A stretch of DNA of 64,000 nucleotides from Paenibacillus sp. Soil522 (GTDB lineage: Bacteria; Bacillota; Bacilli; Paenibacillales; Paenibacillaceae). This document shows positions 62,667 to 64,000 of this stretch, piece by piece (the first letter of the stretch is position 1; each line of letters starts with the position of its first letter). The translations under genes and the position numbers were made by a program. The stretch lies in NCBI RefSeq assembly GCF_001428245.1, contig NZ_LMRV01000031.1:20080-84079 (forward strand). Reading direction: 5' to 3'. The notes below the pieces were generated by a model. The model was not told the origin of the DNA. It was given only the letters and a program-made list of their open reading frames with translations, and did not search any database.

Positions 62667-63487
62667 CGAGCGACAACAAAAAGAACTGGCTGCTGGATGT
62701 GCTCATGCTTCCCATTGGCGCCATCACCTTCTTCCCGTTCTATTTAATTATAATCAATACATTCAAGAGCATGCAGGAAACCGCGGCAAGCCCGCTCAGC
62801 CTGCCGAAGAGATGGATATTTTCCAACTACGTGACCGTATTCAAGGAAACTGAGCTGCTGCGCAGCTTCGGCAACAGCTTGACCATCACGGCGGTATCGG
62901 TGCTGCTTATGGTGCTGATAGGGGCGATGGCGGCGTATCCGATCGTATTTAATCCGAACCGGACGAATAAGCTCGTTACGATGTATTTGCTGGCTGGCTT
63001 TATGATCCCGTTTCAGACGACGCTCATCCCGCTGTTTCAATTGATGACCGATCTCGGATTTATCGACCGTCTCTACGGACTTATTATTTTGTATATGGGC
63101 GGGGCGGTCTTTGTCTTCTTTCTGATGATGGGCTATATGAAGTCGATTCCGAAGGAACTTCCGGAGGCGGCGATTATTGACGGCTGCGGGGTAGGCGGGA
63201 TCTTTTGGCGCATTATTTTGCCGCTGCTAAAGCCGATAACCGTTACAAGCATCATTTATCAAACGATGTGGATTTGGAATGATTTTTTGGCGCCGATGCT
63301 GTTTTTGAACTCCAAGAGCAATGCGACGCTCGTGCTTGAGGTCTATTCCGCCAAAGGAGAGTTTTCGGTTAATTGGCCATTGTTTATGACCTTGACTGTC
63401 ATCTCGCTTATTCCGATCTTCGTTTTCTTTATCGTGATGCAGAAGCAAATCGTGAAAGGAATTGTTGGCGGAGCGGTGAAAGGTTAA
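62663..63487 (+). CDS. Sugar ABC importer permease (MalG/UgpE type)
   Basis: The 274-residue protein has six helices, ITFFPFYLIIINTFKSMQET near the N-terminus, the EAA loop ELPEAAIIDGCGVGGIFWRI near residue 165 and the tail QIVKGIVGGAVKG. It starts inside the stop of the previous gene (ATGA overlap) and forms the channel with it. It is the last gene of the YesMN-linked importer operon; a terminator follows. Confidence 0.92.
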   Translation: MTSDNKKNWLLDVLMLPIGAITFFPFYLIIINTFKSMQETAASPLSLPKRWIFSNYVTVFKETELLRSFGNSLTITAVSVLLMVLIGAMAAYPIVFNPNRTNKLVTMYLLAGFMIPFQTTLIPLFQLMTDLGFIDRLYGLIILYMGGAVFVFFLMMGYMKSIPKELPEAAIIDGCGVGGIFWRIILPLLKPITVTSIIYQTMWIWNDFLAPMLFLNSKSNATLVLEVYSAKGEFSVNWPLFMTLTVISLIPIFVFFIVMQKQIVKGIVGGAVKG

Positions 63488-63514
63488 GGGATCGCAGAAT
63501 GCCCTGCAAATACG

Positions 63515-63553
63515 AAAGGCTGTCCTAAGGTCGGAGACCCGGACAGCCTTTTC
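63515..63553. terminator. Terminator between the importer operon and ppiB
   Basis: aaaggctgtcc (63515-63525) pairs with ggacagccttt (63541-63551), with a gtcggagacc inner stem and trailing T. It lies between convergent genes and may serve both. Confidence 0.8.
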
Positions 63554-63627
63554 ATTTGAAACGTTAACGCTGCTAATATTTCACCGTAATAACGGGCCTA
63601 AGGACGGCGATGGCCGCTTGCGCCCGT

Positions 63628-64000
63628 TTATTTTACTTTTGCCGGTTCTTCGAACGTCATGCCGAGCGTGTCTACCGTTACTTTTTTCATCGAAATCGGA
63701 TTTTCCGGCCTATCATTCGCACCGGTTGTCTGATTCGCGATTTCGTCTACCGCGTCCATGCCTTCCGTTACTTTACCGAAGGAAGCATACTGATTATCAA
63801 GCGAAGGAGCGTCGGCAACCATGATGAAAAATTGCGAGCCTGCGGAGTCCGGCTCACCGGTACGCGCCATCGAAAGCACGCCGCGCGTATGCTTCAGCTT
63901 GTTCTCGAAGCCGTTATCGCTAAATTCGCCGGGAATGCTGTAGCCGGGGCCGCCCGAGCCTACGCCGTCCGGGTCTCCGCCCTGGATCATAAACCCTGGA
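63628..64000 (-). CDS. ppiB: Cyclophilin-type peptidyl-prolyl isomerase (5' part beyond the window)
   Basis: The C-terminal 124 residues of a cyclophilin are visible, entering at the window edge with PGFMIQGGDPDGVGSGGPGY, then RGVLSMARTGEPDSAGSQFF, IMVADAPSLDNQYASFGKVT and EGMDAVDEIA. These include the catalytic-core phenylalanine/methionine segment and the SQFFI active-site strand. The enzyme speeds proline isomerisation during folding. The start lies beyond base 64000, so localisation (cytosol or exported lipoprotein) cannot be judged. Confidence 0.93.
   Translation of the reverse strand, partial: PGFMIQGGDPDGVGSGGPGYSIPGEFSDNGFENKLKHTRGVLSMARTGEPDSAGSQFFIMVADAPSLDNQYASFGKVTEGMDAVDEIANQTTGANDRPENPISMKKVTVDTLGMTFEEPAKVK

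Overview
The window looks like a chromosomal segment of a Paenibacillus-like soil Firmicute. Ribosome binding sites are strong (GGAGG type), with ATG, TTG and GTG starts. Typical Bacillales gene types are present: YesM/YesN two-component pairs, many AraC and LacI regulators, a T-box before thrS, mccA-mccB, a spore-type transglutaminase, FIMAH and DUF6143 proteins, and secreted multidomain polysaccharide-degrading enzymes. No rRNA, tRNA, CRISPR array or phage structural gene was seen.

Layout. (1) 0.1-10.6 kb is an accessory, decaying region: an IS110-family element with a long structured 3' non-coding end, a PaaI-type thioesterase, low-GC hypothetical genes separated by copies of a hairpin repeat, a broken ankyrin gene, a broken relaxase, a HAD protein without its catalytic aspartates, a broken membrane sensor, an acetyltransferase fragment, a PIN toxin-antitoxin pair and a second structured non-coding stretch. 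(2) 10.7-14.9 kb holds a 959-residue secreted alginate-lyase-like protein and small membrane proteins. (3) 15.3-30.6 kb is mostly housekeeping: NMO-type dioxygenase, a short pyruvate kinase, AraC regulator, T-box plus thrS, mccA-mccB, a soluble PAS histidine kinase, a coiled-coil exported protein, AraC/SRPBCC pair, Cof-type HAD phosphatase, SIMPL protein and tgl. (4) 30.9-36.3 kb holds a frameshifted YhdH-type reductase and an AraC-regulated, Fur-box-preceded siderophore uptake operon whose binding-protein gene has an internal stop. (5) 36.5-40.8 kb is a LacI-controlled sugar ABC importer. (6) 41.0-47.6 kb holds a CHASE2 adenylate cyclase translationally coupled to a FecR-domain exported protein, followed by an exported NHL-repeat protein whose frame runs without a stop into a methyltransferase. 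(7) 47.7-52.9 kb holds a LacI regulator, several matching operators, a cre-like site, a possible leader peptide and a 1226-residue GH30 enzyme. (8) 53.0-54.7 kb holds a TetR regulator with two matching operators and a wrecked SDR/hydrolase target gene. (9) 54.8-63.5 kb is an arabinan-type locus: DUF6143 protein, GH43 lipoprotein, YesM/YesN and a sugar ABC importer. (10) A cyclophilin gene runs off the right edge.

The functional theme is plant polysaccharide use: exported GH30, GH43 and lyase enzymes cut polymers outside the cell, two CUT1-type importers take up oligosaccharides without a local ATPase gene, and LacI, YesMN and probable CcpA sites control them. The strongest candidates for something new are the cyclase-FecR-NHL cluster, the LacI operator array with its coupled leader ORF, the leaderless TetR circuit and the two structured non-coding stretches. 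Many lesions here are single events (one stop, one frameshift, one lost stop), so real decay and sequencing error must be separated by read-level checks.
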